In this document: positions 11,235 through 20,798 of the stretch, in pieces
How positions within the stretch are numbered: position 1 is the stretch's first letter
Layout: every line of letters begins with the position of its first letter
Assembly: GCF_001548235.1 (NCBI RefSeq)
Contig: NZ_AP014938.1
Location: 372,001 to 436,000, forward strand
DNA: 64,000 nt
Direction: 5' to 3'
From: Rothia mucilaginosa
GTDB lineage: Bacteria; Actinomycetota; Actinomycetes; Actinomycetales; Micrococcaceae
Made by a program: the position numbers and the translations under genes
The notes under the pieces: model-generated
Seen by the model: the letters and a program-made list of their open reading frames with translations, nothing else
What the model was told of the DNA's origin: nothing
The model's database searches: none

Positions 11235-13187
11235 ATGAAGTCCCTCTTTACATCCTCCGTGCGTCCAGATGAGGCTAACCGGCGTTATATTCTGCCGGGT
11301 CTGGACGGCCTGCGAGCAATCGCTGTGCTCCTCGTGATGGTGTACCATTTCTGGCCCACCGTGCTACCGGGCGGCATGATTGGCGTGGATATCTTCTTCG
11401 TCATCTCCGGTTTCCTGATTACCTCTCTGCTTCTGCGTGAGGGTGCGCTCACCGGCAAAATTGCCCTGGGCAACTTCTGGATTCGTCGTGCCCGCCGCCT
11501 GCTTCCCGCCATTACCCTGCTGATTCTGGTCATGGGACCGGTCAGCCTGCTCATTGGTGGCGATATTCAGGTGAATCTGGGCCGCCAGCTTGCCGGTGCG
11601 GCGACCTTCTCGTCCAACTGGATTTCTATTTTTGCCGGTAACGACTACTTCGCGCAGACCTCCCCGGAGCTCTTCACGAACTTCTGGTCCCTGGCGGTGG
11701 AAGAACAGTTCTACGTGGTCTGGCCCCTGCTGATTGTTGGCGCCGGGGTGCTGCTACGCCGGTCGTGGCGTCGTTTCAGCGTGGTCATGGTGCTCGGTAT
11801 TATTGCGTCGCTGAGCACCGCCACCGCGCTGCTGATGTCCGGTGCCCCCATTAGCCGCGTCTACTACGGCACCGACACTCACCTGTACGGCCTGCTGCTC
11901 GGTGCGCTACTGGCGTTTGCGCGCCCCTGGTCGCTGTACCCGCCGCTTCAGCAGTCCGTGCTGTACCGTGTGGCTCAGCCCTTCGGCCTGGTCGCTTTCG
12001 CCCGCGTCATGATCAGCTGGCTGTCCCTGTTCGCGCTGATTCCCTACGCGATTTTGGTTCCCGAGTCGGCACCCGGAGCGATTCCCTGGGGCCTGTTCGG
12101 CGCCTCCCTGCTGGCGCTGGGCGTGATTCAGGGTATGCTGCCCGATATGCTCGCTGGTGCCTCCGAAATGCTGCGCCGCCTGCTGAACTTCACTCCCCTG
12201 CGTTGGGTGGGCGAACGTTCCTACGGCCTGTACCTGTGGCACTGGCCACTCGCCGTGGTCATGCACTACCTGATGGGTGCGGACCGCTCCCCGCTGGTGA
12301 ACGTGGGCGTTCTGGTGGCGACCTTCGCTATTGCGGAGATGTCGTACCGCTGGGTTGAGACCCCGATTCGCCGTTACGGTTTCCGCGGTAGCGCGAACCG
12401 TGTGGTGGCGGCGTTCCAGTCCTCGCGCACTAAGTTCCTGCCAGTTTCGGTGGCTCTTGCCGTTGTCGTGGCTGCTGCTTCTACCGGCCTGGCGGTGCAC
12501 ACCGCTCCGGCAATGACTACCGCCCAGCAGTCCGTTGAGGACGGTAAGCGTGCCGCCGCTGAGCGTCTGAAGGCTCGTCAGGAGGCGCAGGCTGCGAGCG
12601 CCTCTGCAAACCCGAGTGCTTCTGCTGCGGGTAAGGATGCGAAGGCTTCGGCTAGCCCCTCAGCCTCGGCAGTTTCGGCAGGTTCGGTGAATTCCTCGCA
12701 GGTGACCATTGTGGGTGACTCCATTGTGGTGGCGGTATCCCCCGAGCTGTACGACAAGATGCCCGAGGCGCAGATTGATGCAGCGGAGGCACGCACCATC
12801 GCCAAGGCCCTGCCGATTATTAAATCCATGGGTGCCAACGGTCAGATTCGTAAGACCTTCGTGCTGTCGGTGACCGCGAACTCGACCATTCTGGACGGTC
12901 AGCTCGACGAGGTTCTGGCGGCTATACCCGCCGATTCTAAGCTGGTGCTCGTCACCGGTTACGGCCCGCGCAACCTGACCTGGATTGACTACTCGAACGG
13001 TAAGATTCGCGAGTTTGCGGCTCAGCATCCCGACCGTGTGGTCATTGCGGATTGGAACTCTACGATTCGCCAGGCTCTGCAGACTCAGAGCGGTCTGCTG
13101 GCCTCTGACGGTGTTCACCCGGAGGCTGCCGGTCAGGAGCTCTATGCCCAGGTGCTGATGGAAGCTATTGCCAAGGCACAGAAGTAG
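11235..13187 (+). CDS. OatA-like integral membrane acyltransferase with C-terminal SGNH domain
   Basis: A 650-residue two-part enzyme. Residues about 20-400 form an acyltransferase-3 membrane domain (start GLDGLRAIAVLLVMVYHFWP, then IGVDIFFVISGFLIT, and about ten hydrophobic helices). An A/S/K-rich linker (about 420-480) leads to an extracellular SGNH hydrolase-like domain with IVGDSIVV (nucleophile Ser) and a terminal SDGVHPEAAG (Asp-x-x-His). This layout is that of OatA-type O-acetyltransferases, which acetylate peptidoglycan MurNAc or other surface glycans; the acceptor cannot be told from sequence. It is on the plus strand between minus-strand dapB and the M16 protease, so it has its own promoter and looks like an insertion into the conserved cluster. 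Confidence 0.88.
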   Translation: MKSLFTSSVRPDEANRRYILPGLDGLRAIAVLLVMVYHFWPTVLPGGMIGVDIFFVISGFLITSLLLREGALTGKIALGNFWIRRARRLLPAITLLILVMGPVSLLIGGDIQVNLGRQLAGAATFSSNWISIFAGNDYFAQTSPELFTNFWSLAVEEQFYVVWPLLIVGAGVLLRRSWRRFSVVMVLGIIASLSTATALLMSGAPISRVYYGTDTHLYGLLLGALLAFARPWSLYPPLQQSVLYRVAQPFGLVAFARVMISWLSLFALIPYAILVPESAPGAIPWGLFGASLLALGVIQGMLPDMLAGASEMLRRLLNFTPLRWVGERSYGLYLWHWPLAVVMHYLMGADRSPLVNVGVLVATFAIAEMSYRWVETPIRRYGFRGSANRVVAAFQSSRTKFLPVSVALAVVVAAASTGLAVHTAPAMTTAQQSVEDGKRAAAERLKARQEAQAASASANPSASAAGKDAKASASPSASAVSAGSVNSSQVTIVGDSIVVAVSPELYDKMPEAQIDAAEARTIAKALPIIKSMGANGQIRKTFVLSVTANSTILDGQLDEVLAAIPADSKLVLVTGYGPRNLTWIDYSNGKIREFAAQHPDRVVIADWNSTIRQALQTQSGLLASDGVHPEAAGQELYAQVLMEAIAKAQK

Positions 13188-13227
13188 CCCTGAGCAGTAG
13201 CTCTCAGAGGTAGCTTTTTTCGGTGCT

Positions 13228-13262
13228 GCCGCTCATGCTGAGCGTCAACAGCATGGGCGGCT
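13228..13262 (+). terminator. Hairpin downstream of the OatA-like gene
   Basis: A GCCGCTCATGCTG arm pairs with CAGCATGGGCGGC (12 of 13) and is flanked by a further GGTGCT/AGCACC pair. It lies 40 bp after the plus-strand stop codon. Confidence 0.5.
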
Positions 13263-13316
13263 AAGCACCCGGAAGTACCTCTTGGTAGCGTCTCTTCGAT
13301 AGATACCAATGCAAAC

Positions 13317-13365
13317 AAAATGCCCGTTCCCTTCCCCGCATTGGGGGTGTGGGAACGGGCATTTT
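13317..13365. terminator. Bidirectional terminator between convergent genes
   Basis: A perfect 15-bp stem (AAAATGCCCGTTCCC with its complement) begins with A's and ends in TTTT, so it works on either strand. It separates the plus-strand acyltransferase from the minus-strand M16 protease. Confidence 0.85.
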
Positions 13366-13385
13366 CGTGCCGTAAGCGTTGAGGG

Positions 13386-14717
13386 TTAGCGCACGATGGT
13401 GGTAATCATCTGCTGCTGCCCCAGGTACGCCGCCAGGTCGCGAACCTCCTCCAGGGAGACCGCACGAATCTTCTCCAGCAGCTCATCGGTGCTGGTAAAC
13501 AGACCCGAATCCAGCTCGGCGCGGCCCAGGCGGGACATACGCGAACCGGAATCCTCGCTACCGAGCACGGTGGAGCCTGCCAGCTGGCCGCGGACCTTCG
13601 TCAGCTCCTCCTCGGTAATACCGGCGGTGGCGAGCTTATCGAACTCGTAGCCCATGACCTCGCGCACCTGCTCGGTCTTAGCGGGCAGGCAGCCCGCGTA
13701 CATGCCGAAGTAGCCGGCATCCGAGTATGCACCGGAGAACGCAAAGGTGCTGTACGCCAGACCGCGCTTCTCGCGAATCTCCTGGAACAGACGCGAAGAC
13801 ATGCCCGCACCGAATGCGCTGGTCAGCACGCTCATCGCGTAGCGGCGGTCATCCCCGGCGATAATGCTCGGGCAGCCCATCACAATGTTGGTCTGCTCGA
13901 AGCCCTTCTCCACCTCACGCAGCTCGCTCAGCGGAACAATGCCGCTGTCGGTGCGCACGCGACGCGGTGCGGGCGCCACGCCCTCCTGCAGGTTCCAGCC
14001 GTAGCGGGTCAGCGCCTCCAGCACGAGGCGGACCATGGTGCTGTGCTCCAGCGAACCTGCGGCAGAAATAACCAGGCGGTCCGGGGTGTAGTAGCGCTTG
14101 TAGTGCTCCCACACGGCGTCACGGGGCACCTCGGTAATCTCCTGCGGGGTACCGCCAATGGGGCGGCCCAGCGGGTTCTCGCCCATGAGCTGCTCCACGA
14201 AGTTCTCGAAAGCAACGTCGGTCGGGTCGTCCTGGTCCATGGCGATCTCTTCGAGGATCACGCCGCGTTCCTGCTCCAGGTGAGCCGGGTCCAGCAGGGC
14301 GTTGGTGACCATGTCGGTGATGACGTCCACCGCCATGGGCGCGTCATCGTCGAGCACACGCGCGTAGTAGCAGGTGTGCTCCTTAGCGGTCAGCGCGTTG
14401 GATTCGCCGCCTACCGCGTCGAAGGAGGATGCAATGTCCAGGGCGGTGCGGGTTCCGGTGCCCTTGAACAGCAGGTGCTCCAGGAAGTGGGTGGAGCCGA
14501 GCATGCCGGGGGCTTCGTCGCGGGAGCCGACTCCCACCCAGAATCCGATGGATACGCCGCGGGTACCGGGCATTTTTTCGGTAATCACGCGTACGCCACC
14601 GGGCAGGATGGAGCGGCGCACCTCGTTACCGCCCACACCCTCGTAGATGAGGCGGCCGTGCTCGTAGTTGAGCTCTTCGGCAATCGCCTCAAGCTCGACG
14701 GGCAGGGAAATAGACAT
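13386..14717 (-). CDS. M16 family zinc metallopeptidase
   Basis: A 443-residue pitrilysin/MPP-type peptidase. The inverted zinc motif H-F-L-E-H is at residues 87-91. The distal glutamate lies in the ERGVILEEI segment, as required for the family. A second, non-catalytic M16 half follows from about residue 210. AAGGATG precedes the ATG. Actinobacterial homologues sit immediately downstream of pnp, as here except that an acyltransferase gene has come between them. The physiological substrate is not known for this group. Confidence 0.92.
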   Translation of the reverse strand: MSISLPVELEAIAEELNYEHGRLIYEGVGGNEVRRSILPGGVRVITEKMPGTRGVSIGFWVGVGSRDEAPGMLGSTHFLEHLLFKGTGTRTALDIASSFDAVGGESNALTAKEHTCYYARVLDDDAPMAVDVITDMVTNALLDPAHLEQERGVILEEIAMDQDDPTDVAFENFVEQLMGENPLGRPIGGTPQEITEVPRDAVWEHYKRYYTPDRLVISAAGSLEHSTMVRLVLEALTRYGWNLQEGVAPAPRRVRTDSGIVPLSELREVEKGFEQTNIVMGCPSIIAGDDRRYAMSVLTSAFGAGMSSRLFQEIREKRGLAYSTFAFSGAYSDAGYFGMYAGCLPAKTEQVREVMGYEFDKLATAGITEEELTKVRGQLAGSTVLGSEDSGSRMSRLGRAELDSGLFTSTDELLEKIRAVSLEEVRDLAAYLGQQQMITTIVR

Positions 14718-14739
14718 TCAGCATCCTTCGATATTTCGA

Positions 14740-15804
14740 TTAGCTAATTTTTCGTTCAAGAGAGCGAGGCAACGCAAACAGCGGAACCCGCAGTTTCTGA
14801 GCGCAGTACCCCATCAAGAGCGAGGCGAGGATCGCGAAGATCGTTCCTCCCACCAAGAACAAGGGCACCGAGAAGAAACCGGACTTCGTCAACACGAAAC
14901 GGAAAGCTGCACCGCACACAATATGCGCGATAAAGATTTCCAGAGAGTGACGGCCCAGGTAGGCGAGCCAGCCACTCCACGGAACCCGCGCCAGCAGGTA
15001 GGAGAGCGAGAGCACCGCCAGCGAGGACAGCAACGAAGCGACAATACCCATGGCGATTGCCGCCGGGTTATTCGCAAAGTAGGGCACCACAGTCGGCGGA
15101 GCGGCCTGTACATTCACCAAAATTACGGTGTAGATGGCAAGACCGACTACCGCAATGGCGGCGTGTACTGCCAGCGGTACGGACTCCATAATAGCCTGGA
15201 ACCTCTCGTGGCCTAGAGCCACACCAAGCATGAAGAAGACCGCTAGAGAGATACCTCCAGTACCTACATAATCGCCGCTATAGCCCCAGAAGACGATGGC
15301 AAGAACCGCGCACACCGTCATAACTGCGTAGGCTTTGATGTCCTTCTGCCAGACGCGGCCCAGCACAGCAATAATGGTGACAATCATGAGCCAGGGGAAG
15401 AACCAGAGCTGACCCTCGGGCTTCCACAATTCAAGCAGGCTCATAACAGTTGTCTTATCGGAAGAGTTAGAGGGAAGCACAAGCTTCATACCCACCTGCA
15501 GAACCTGCCAAATAACATAGAGGTATCCGAAGAGAACCAGACGCTTCGTCAGGTATGAGGAGGGAGTAGTCTTCGTTGCTCCTCGTGCCACAAAAAGGCC
15601 GCTCAGAAAAGCAAAAACTACCAGGTGCCAGAAATAAACCCCATAATCCAGCATGAACTTGTAGGGGCGCAGGGCCTCGGTGCCCAACCCTGATGCCCAC
15701 ATTCCTCGATGAATATGTCCAAAAACAATCGCGATAATCGCGATGCCCTTGGCAATATCAATCGTCGTATCTCGTCGAGTCGACAATTCCGATATTCCTT
15801 TCAT
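14740..15804 (-). CDS. Acyltransferase-3 family membrane protein
   Basis: A protein of about 354 residues with ten or so hydrophobic helices and the acyltransferase-3 opening (TIDIAKGIAIIAIVFGHIHR). Members transfer acyl groups, often acetyl, to sugars or lipids at the membrane; the acceptor is unknown here. There is no SGNH domain, unlike the OatA-like protein at 11.2 kb. The start is uncertain. The frame is open to an ATG at 15846, ATG 15804 is used here, and a TTG at 15786 has the best SD (AAAGGA). A GAGAACAGC/GCTGTTCTC inverted repeat lies in the disputed 5' region and argues for a later start. It is inserted between pnp and the M16 gene and is preceded by a strong pnp terminator, so it probably has its own promoter. 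Confidence 0.8.
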   Translation of the reverse strand: MKGISELSTRRDTTIDIAKGIAIIAIVFGHIHRGMWASGLGTEALRPYKFMLDYGVYFWHLVVFAFLSGLFVARGATKTTPSSYLTKRLVLFGYLYVIWQVLQVGMKLVLPSNSSDKTTVMSLLELWKPEGQLWFFPWLMIVTIIAVLGRVWQKDIKAYAVMTVCAVLAIVFWGYSGDYVGTGGISLAVFFMLGVALGHERFQAIMESVPLAVHAAIAVVGLAIYTVILVNVQAAPPTVVPYFANNPAAIAMGIVASLLSSLAVLSLSYLLARVPWSGWLAYLGRHSLEIFIAHIVCGAAFRFVLTKSGFFSVPLFLVGGTIFAILASLLMGYCAQKLRVPLFALPRSLERKIS

Positions 15805-15848
15805 AGTGAGAACAGCAGTCTGCATTCCGCTGTTCTCTGTCCTCATGA

Positions 15849-15914
15849 GATGAGGGGCGCCCGGTGCATCCGGCGGGGAGTGAACCGCACCGGGTGCGCC
15901 GAACGCCCCTCATC
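15849..15914 (-). terminator. pnp terminator (cruciform-like hairpin)
   Basis: An 11-bp outer stem (GATGAGGGGCG with its complement) encloses an inner CCGGTGC/GCACCGG pairing. It lies directly after the pnp stop and before the acyltransferase gene. Confidence 0.7.
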
Positions 15915-15932
15915 ATTTAGCGGGGGTTACGA

Positions 15933-18152
15933 CTACTCGTCGTCGCCACCCTCAACAACCGGTGCCAGCGAAAGCTTGCCACGGTCATCAATCTTGGTGA
16001 TCTCCACCTGAACCTTCTGGCCCACGGAGACAACGTCCTCAGCGTCAACAACGCGCTTACCGCCGTTGAGCTTACGCATCTCGGAGATGTGCAGCAGGCC
16101 GTCCTTACCGGGGGTCAGGGAGATGAACGCACCGAAGTCGGTCACCTTCACCACGGTACCCAGGTAGCGTTCGCCAACCTCGGGAACCTGCGGGTTAGCG
16201 ATAGCGTTCACTGCCGAACGTGCAGCCTCGGCGGAGGGGCCGTCAGCTGCGCCGATGTATACGGTACCGTCGTCCTCAATGGAGATGTCTGCGCCGGTGT
16301 CTTCCTGGATCTGGTTGATCATCTTACCCTTGGGGCCGATGACCTCACCGATCTTGGCAACCGGGATCTTCACGGAAATAATGCGCGGTGCGAACTCGCT
16401 CATCTCATCCGGTGCGTCAATCGCGCTGACGAGCACCTCGAGGATGTGTAGGCGAGCCTCACGTGCCTGGGTCAGTGCGCCAGCAAGCACGGATGCGGGG
16501 ATACCGTCGAGCTTGGTGTCCAGCTGGATAGCGGTCACGAACTCGGAGGTACCTGCAACCTTGAAGTCCATATCGCCCAGTGCGTCTTCCGCGCCGAGGA
16601 TGTCGGTCAGGGCTGCGTAGCGGGTCTCGCCGTCAACCTCGTCAGAGACCAGGCCCATTGCGATACCTGCAACGGGTGCGCGCAGCGGCACACCGGCGTT
16701 CAGCAGGGACAGGGTCGATGCACAGACCGAACCCATGGAGGTCGAGCCGTTGGAGCCCAGAGCCTCAGAGACCTGACGGATCGCGTAGGGGAACTCTTCG
16801 CGGGAGGGCAGCACCGGGGTGATTGCGCGCTCTGCGAGTGCACCGTGGCCGATTTCGCGGCGCTTGGGCGAACCCACGCGGCCGGTCTCACCGGTGGAGT
16901 ACGGCGGGAAGTTGTAGTGGTGGATGTAGCGCTTGGACTTGAGCGGGTGCAGGGAGTCCAGCTGCTGCTCCATCTTGAGCATGTTCAGGGTGGTGATACC
17001 CATAATCTGGGTCTCGCCACGCTCGAAGAGGGAGGAGCCGTGCACGCGGGGCAGGATTTCAACCTCGGCGGTGAGCTGACGGATATCGGTCAGGCCGCGG
17101 CCGTCGATGCGCACCTGATCGGTGAGGATGCGCTGGCGCACGATGTGCTTGGTCAGGGCGGCGAATGCCACGTCGACCTCGTTGGAGCGCTCTTCGAATT
17201 CCTTGCCCTCGCCGGTCAGAGCCTCCTTGAGGTCTTCCTTCAGCTCGGCTGCGGCGGCTTCGCGCTCCTGCTTGCCGGCGATGGAGTACACCTCGACCAG
17301 GCGGTCTGCGGCGAATTCCTTCACGGCTGCGTCCACGTCCTCGCCGTGGCCGCCGAAGAAGGGCAGCTCGAGGGCGGGCTTGCCGGCGCGGGCTGCCAGG
17401 TCGGACTGAGCCTTGCACAGGGCGGCAATGAAGGGCTTAGCGGCCTCTAGACCCTGGGCGACGACCTCTTCGGTGGGGGCGGTCTGGCCGTCCTCCTTGA
17501 TGAGCTTCCAGGAGTTGTCGGTGGCCTCAGCCTCGACCATCATGATGGCCACGTCTTCGGTACCGTCAGCCTTGGTGACGATACGGCCTGCAACAGCCAT
17601 GTCGAAGACAGCGTTTTCCAGCTGGGAGTACTTGGGGAAGCAGACCCACTGGCCGTCAATCAGGGCCATGCGCACGCCACCGATGGGGCCGTTGAACGGC
17701 GCACCGGACAGGGAGGTCGATGCGGATGCAGCGTTGATTGCGAAGGTGTTGTAGATTTCGTCCGGGTTGTAGGTCAGGACGGTCACGACGACCTGCACCT
17801 CGTTGCGGATGCCCTTGGTGAAGGCGGGGCGCAGCGGGCGGTCAATCAGGCGGGCTGCCAGAATGGCCTCGGTGCTGGGGCGGCCTTCGCGGCGGAAGTA
17901 CGATGCCGGGATCTTGCCGGCTGCGTACATGCGCTCTTCCACGTCCACGGTCAGCGGGAAGAAGTCGAAGCCCTCGCGGGGAGACTTGCCGACCACGGTT
18001 GCGGAGAGCAGGGTGGTCTCGTCATCGATGGTGACGAGCACCGAGCCGTTAGCCTGCTTGGCGAGACGGCCGGTTTCAAAGCGCACGTGGCGCTTACCGT
18101 AAATGCCGTTGTCGATTTCGACTTCAGCAAACTTGATTTCGGGACCTTCCAC
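15933..18152 (-). CDS. pnp: Polyribonucleotide nucleotidyltransferase (PNPase)
   Basis: A 739-residue phosphorolytic 3'-5' exoribonuclease, also called GPSI in actinobacteria. It has two RNase PH domains joined by a helical domain. A KH domain ([17 protein letters not shown]) and an S1 domain ([20 protein letters not shown]) follow at the C terminus. The frame is open to 18329, but the GTG at 18152 has an AGAAGGA SD and gives the family-typical start (V/M-E-G-P-E-I-K-F). The upstream 59 codons are not PNPase-like. It is downstream of rpsO, the arrangement conserved from E. coli to Streptomyces, with a long stem-loop in the spacer. Confidence 0.97.
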   Translation of the reverse strand: MEGPEIKFAEVEIDNGIYGKRHVRFETGRLAKQANGSVLVTIDDETTLLSATVVGKSPREGFDFFPLTVDVEERMYAAGKIPASYFRREGRPSTEAILAARLIDRPLRPAFTKGIRNEVQVVVTVLTYNPDEIYNTFAINAASASTSLSGAPFNGPIGGVRMALIDGQWVCFPKYSQLENAVFDMAVAGRIVTKADGTEDVAIMMVEAEATDNSWKLIKEDGQTAPTEEVVAQGLEAAKPFIAALCKAQSDLAARAGKPALELPFFGGHGEDVDAAVKEFAADRLVEVYSIAGKQEREAAAAELKEDLKEALTGEGKEFEERSNEVDVAFAALTKHIVRQRILTDQVRIDGRGLTDIRQLTAEVEILPRVHGSSLFERGETQIMGITTLNMLKMEQQLDSLHPLKSKRYIHHYNFPPYSTGETGRVGSPKRREIGHGALAERAITPVLPSREEFPYAIRQVSEALGSNGSTSMGSVCASTLSLLNAGVPLRAPVAGIAMGLVSDEVDGETRYAALTDILGAEDALGDMDFKVAGTSEFVTAIQLDTKLDGIPASVLAGALTQAREARLHILEVLVSAIDAPDEMSEFAPRIISVKIPVAKIGEVIGPKGKMINQIQEDTGADISIEDDGTVYIGAADGPSAEAARSAVNAIANPQVPEVGERYLGTVVKVTDFGAFISLTPGKDGLLHISEMRKLNGGKRVVDAEDVVSVGQKVQVEITKIDDRGKLSLAPVVEGGDDE

Positions 18153-18580
18153 GGTTCCTTCTTTCTTCTTGGCAGGCCGTACGGCGCACGAGTCGGCCTT
18201 CGATAGGAAACCACGGCACCTCTCCCCTACCTTGTACATCACGTGTGTGCGCGACGTGTGACGGCAAGGTGGTGGGGGTGGTGTTATTCCGTAATTCGCT
18301 ACCGAGGACCGCGGCGTGTGTGCCGGCACGGCCTTCTATTCTTTCTTTCAGGTGGGACGGCATCTTCTCACGATTTCTCGCTACGGAAGCTAACGTTAGA
18401 TTCTCGCGCTAGAAACTAGCGTTGGAATCTAGCGAGCGGAAGATGCGCCCCTCAACGCGGCAGTACGGACGCGCTGGCGCTACCCGCCTCCGTGATGGAG
18501 GCATGGTAGTGCTGACAGCACGTCCGCACACACCGCCTAAAGGCGATTAATCACCACAAAAGCGTCAAGACGCTCCTGTT
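18153..18580. other. rpsO-pnp intergenic region
   Basis: A 428-bp spacer without a supported gene. It contains the long imperfect stem-loop at 18466-18526. At about 18390-18436 is a run of small repeats and palindromes (GCTAGAAACTAGC at 18408-18420; AACGTTAGATTCT and AGCGTTGGAATCT as degenerate direct copies). The pnp leader itself is purine/pyrimidine biased. Confidence 0.6.
18466..18526 (-). promoter_or_regulatory. Long rpsO-pnp stem-loop
   Basis: The two halves pair over most of about 60 bases: CGGACG with CGTCCG outside, CAGC with GCTG, GGTAG with CTACC, and GCCTCC with GGAGGC inside around a 5-nt loop. There is no U-tract. In E. coli and Streptomyces a stem-loop at this place is cut by RNase III and lets PNPase control its own mRNA. 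The same role is inferred here from position and shape. Confidence 0.6.
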
Positions 18581-18850
18581 TTATCGGCGCAGGCCCAGGC
18601 GCTCGATCAGCGAACGGTAACGCTCGATGTCGACGCTCTTCAGGTAGCCGAGCATGTTGCGGCGACGACCAACGAGGATCATCAGGCCACGACGGGAGTG
18701 GTGATCGTGCTTGTGGAACTTCAGGTGCTCGGTCAGGTCGGCGATACGACGAGACAGAACTGCAATCTGAACCTCGGGCGAACCGGTGTCGCCCTCGTGG
18801 GTTGCGTATTCCTTGATGATTGCCTGCTTGACAGCGGGATCCAGTGCCAC
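18581..18850 (-). CDS. rpsO: 30S ribosomal protein S15
   Basis: An 89-residue primary-binding 16S rRNA protein. The whole sequence follows the S15 pattern ([20 protein letters not shown], then [20 protein letters not shown] and a final [12 protein letters not shown]). The start is GTG with TAGGAG upstream. It is paired with pnp downstream. Length is exactly as expected. Confidence 0.98.
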   Translation of the reverse strand: MALDPAVKQAIIKEYATHEGDTGSPEVQIAVLSRRIADLTEHLKFHKHDHHSRRGLMILVGRRRNMLGYLKSVDIERYRSLIERLGLRR

Positions 18851-19042
18851 TTTTAACTCCTAGAGTTAGTACCGCATACGTCCCGTACGGACGGTTGCCG
18901 CCGGGTGGTGGGCTTACGCCCTGTAATACACGTCGTCTACTGCGGACTGCAGACGCGTTCCTCCCATTCTACGCTACCGGGGCGCTTTCGCGGAAGGGTG
19001 AGCAGAAGCCCGGCCACAGGTAGCTCATCACACTACCGGTCG

Positions 19043-19120
19043 CCGGGCTTCACAGCCGGGTTCTCACCCCTGGCTCTCACGCGGGATTCTCACACCGGGC
19101 TCTCGCACCGGGTTCTACGT
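19043..19120. repeat. 13-bp tandem repeat, 6 units
   Basis: Six imperfect units of the form CCGGGNTCTCACA start at 19043, 19056, 19069, 19082, 19095 and 19108, an exact 13-bp period. The array lies between rpsO and the 3' end of the amino-acid permease. Confidence 0.75.
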
Positions 19121-19148
19121 TGAGAGTCAGCGTTTACGCTTCTGCTCT

Positions 19149-20549
19149 CTACGCTTCAGCGCGAGCGCGGACCACCACGAGGCGGTAGTAGCCCAGCAGG
19201 AACAGGCACCAGATTGCGCCCATCACCAGCGCCAGCTGGGTATCGGCAAAGCAGCCGAAGAGCACCACGATAAAGATCATGAACGCCAACGCCAGGTAGC
19301 TCAGCCACAGGGGCTGGCGTACCGGCTGCGCTTCGGTATCGGCGCCGCTGCGCTTGAACGCGATGTGCGCCAGCAGAATCATGACCCACACGAACACGGT
19401 TGCGAAGGTTGCCAGGGAGGCGACCACCTCGAACGCGTTCTCGAAGAGCACATTCACGATCACGCCGACCGCCATGACCAGCACCATGATGAGGGTGGTC
19501 ATCCAGGGCGCACCGTTCTTGGTGACCTTCGCGAAGGAGGCCGGTGCCAGGTTCTGCTTCGCCAGGCCGTACATCATGCGGCCGGCACCGTACACGTCCG
19601 CATTCAGCGCAGAGATTGCGGCGGTAATGATGACCACGTTCAGAATCGAAGCGGCAGCCGGAATACCCAGGCCCTCAAAAATCTGCACGAACGGCGAGTT
19701 CGCCTTCGTCACCGAGTACCAGGGGTACAGGGACATGATGACCGAAAGGGTCAGAATGTAGAAGATGAGGATGCGGAACGGCACCGTGCGAATCGCCTTG
19801 GGGATTGAGGTGCGCGGGTCCTTCGCCTCACCGGCGGCAATACCGATGTTCTCAATACCGCCGAAGGCAAACATCACCACGGTAAAGCAGGCGAGGAAGC
19901 CGGTAAATCCATTCGCGAAGAAGCCGCCTTCAAGAGCCCAGAGGTTCGTGACGGAGGGCGCCACGGAGTCGTGTGCCTGCACACCCACGAAGAGCAGAAT
20001 CACGCCGCCAACAATCATGGCGATAATGGCGCTGACCTTCACGAGGGTAAACCAGAATTCGGTCTCACCGAACGCCTTGACCTTCGCCAGGTTAATGGCG
20101 AGCAGAATCAGCAGGACTGAAACAATCCAAATCCAGGAGGGGCTGTTCGGGAACCAGAACTTCATGTACACGGCAAAGGCGGTGACGTCCGCAATGGCGA
20201 CCAGCGCCATTTCCAGGGCGTAGGTCCAGCCGGTCACGAAGCCAGCCCAGCGTCCGAGGTAGCGGGTGGCGTATTCGGAGAATGCACCGGAGACCGGGTG
20301 CGCCAGGGCGAGTTCGCCCATTGCGCGCATCACCATGAACACTGCCGCGCCGCCAATAACGTAGGCAAGTAGCACGGAGGGGCCCGCAAGCTGAATGGCG
20401 GACGCCGAGCCGTAGAACAGGCCGGTGCCGATGGCGGAGCCGAGGGCGATGAACATGATGTGGCGCAGGGAGAGTCCACGCGCTAGCTGCGGGTTCTCGG
20501 ATGTCTCTGCTCCCTGCTGTACCGGGGATGAGTCCGGAGTGGTATTCAT
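19149..20549 (-). CDS. Amino acid permease (APC superfamily)
   Basis: A 466-residue secondary transporter with about 12 membrane helices. The N-terminal signature is typical of the amino-acid transporter family: LSLRHIMFIALGSAIGTGLF, then a GAAVFMVMRAMGELALAHP segment. It resembles the aromatic/proline/GABA permease branch, but the substrate cannot be fixed from sequence. The frame is open to 20702, but the ATG at 20549 has AGGAAAAG upstream and the earlier residues are not transporter-like. It stands alone between rpsO and a small membrane gene, with two hairpins in front, and is an accessory gene within the conserved cluster. Confidence 0.9.
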   Translation of the reverse strand: MNTTPDSSPVQQGAETSENPQLARGLSLRHIMFIALGSAIGTGLFYGSASAIQLAGPSVLLAYVIGGAAVFMVMRAMGELALAHPVSGAFSEYATRYLGRWAGFVTGWTYALEMALVAIADVTAFAVYMKFWFPNSPSWIWIVSVLLILLAINLAKVKAFGETEFWFTLVKVSAIIAMIVGGVILLFVGVQAHDSVAPSVTNLWALEGGFFANGFTGFLACFTVVMFAFGGIENIGIAAGEAKDPRTSIPKAIRTVPFRILIFYILTLSVIMSLYPWYSVTKANSPFVQIFEGLGIPAAASILNVVIITAAISALNADVYGAGRMMYGLAKQNLAPASFAKVTKNGAPWMTTLIMVLVMAVGVIVNVLFENAFEVVASLATFATVFVWVMILLAHIAFKRSGADTEAQPVRQPLWLSYLALAFMIFIVVLFGCFADTQLALVMGAIWCLFLLGYYRLVVVRARAEA

Positions 20550-20711
20550 CTTCTTCTTTTCCTTTACCTCGTGGGGTGTACCCGCCGGTGGCGGGGAAAC
20601 GTATCGGGTGGTGCCTCGCAGGTGTTGTCCTGGTAGGGCACCGCTTGGTTTACTCCCCATCGAGTAATGGGGCGTTGTGCAGAAGGTGTTGCCTTCGCGC
20701 ATCGCCCCGGC

Positions 20712-20747
20712 GCATTCCCACCCAGCCTGAACGGTGGGTGGGAATGC
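20712..20747. terminator. Perfect hairpin, first of a tandem pair
   Basis: A perfect 13-bp stem (GCATTCCCACCCA with its complement) around a 10-nt loop. It directly abuts the next hairpin. Both lie between the 100-residue membrane gene and the permease on the minus strand. Confidence 0.6.
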
Positions 20748-20788
20748 AAAAGACGGCGGGAAGGCAACGTTGCCTTTCCGCCGTCTTT
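20748..20788 (-). terminator. Terminator of the small membrane gene
   Basis: An almost perfect palindrome of about 20 bp per arm (AAAGACGGCGGGAAGGCAAC left arm) ending in T's on both strands. It lies 10 bp after the stop of the upstream gene. Confidence 0.8.
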
Positions 20789-20798
20789 GTGTTAAAGA

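Noticed and set aside
18153..18329. In-frame 59-codon extension of pnp
   Set aside because: A GTG at 18152 with a good SD gives the family N terminus; the extension is proline/histidine-rich and not PNPase-like.
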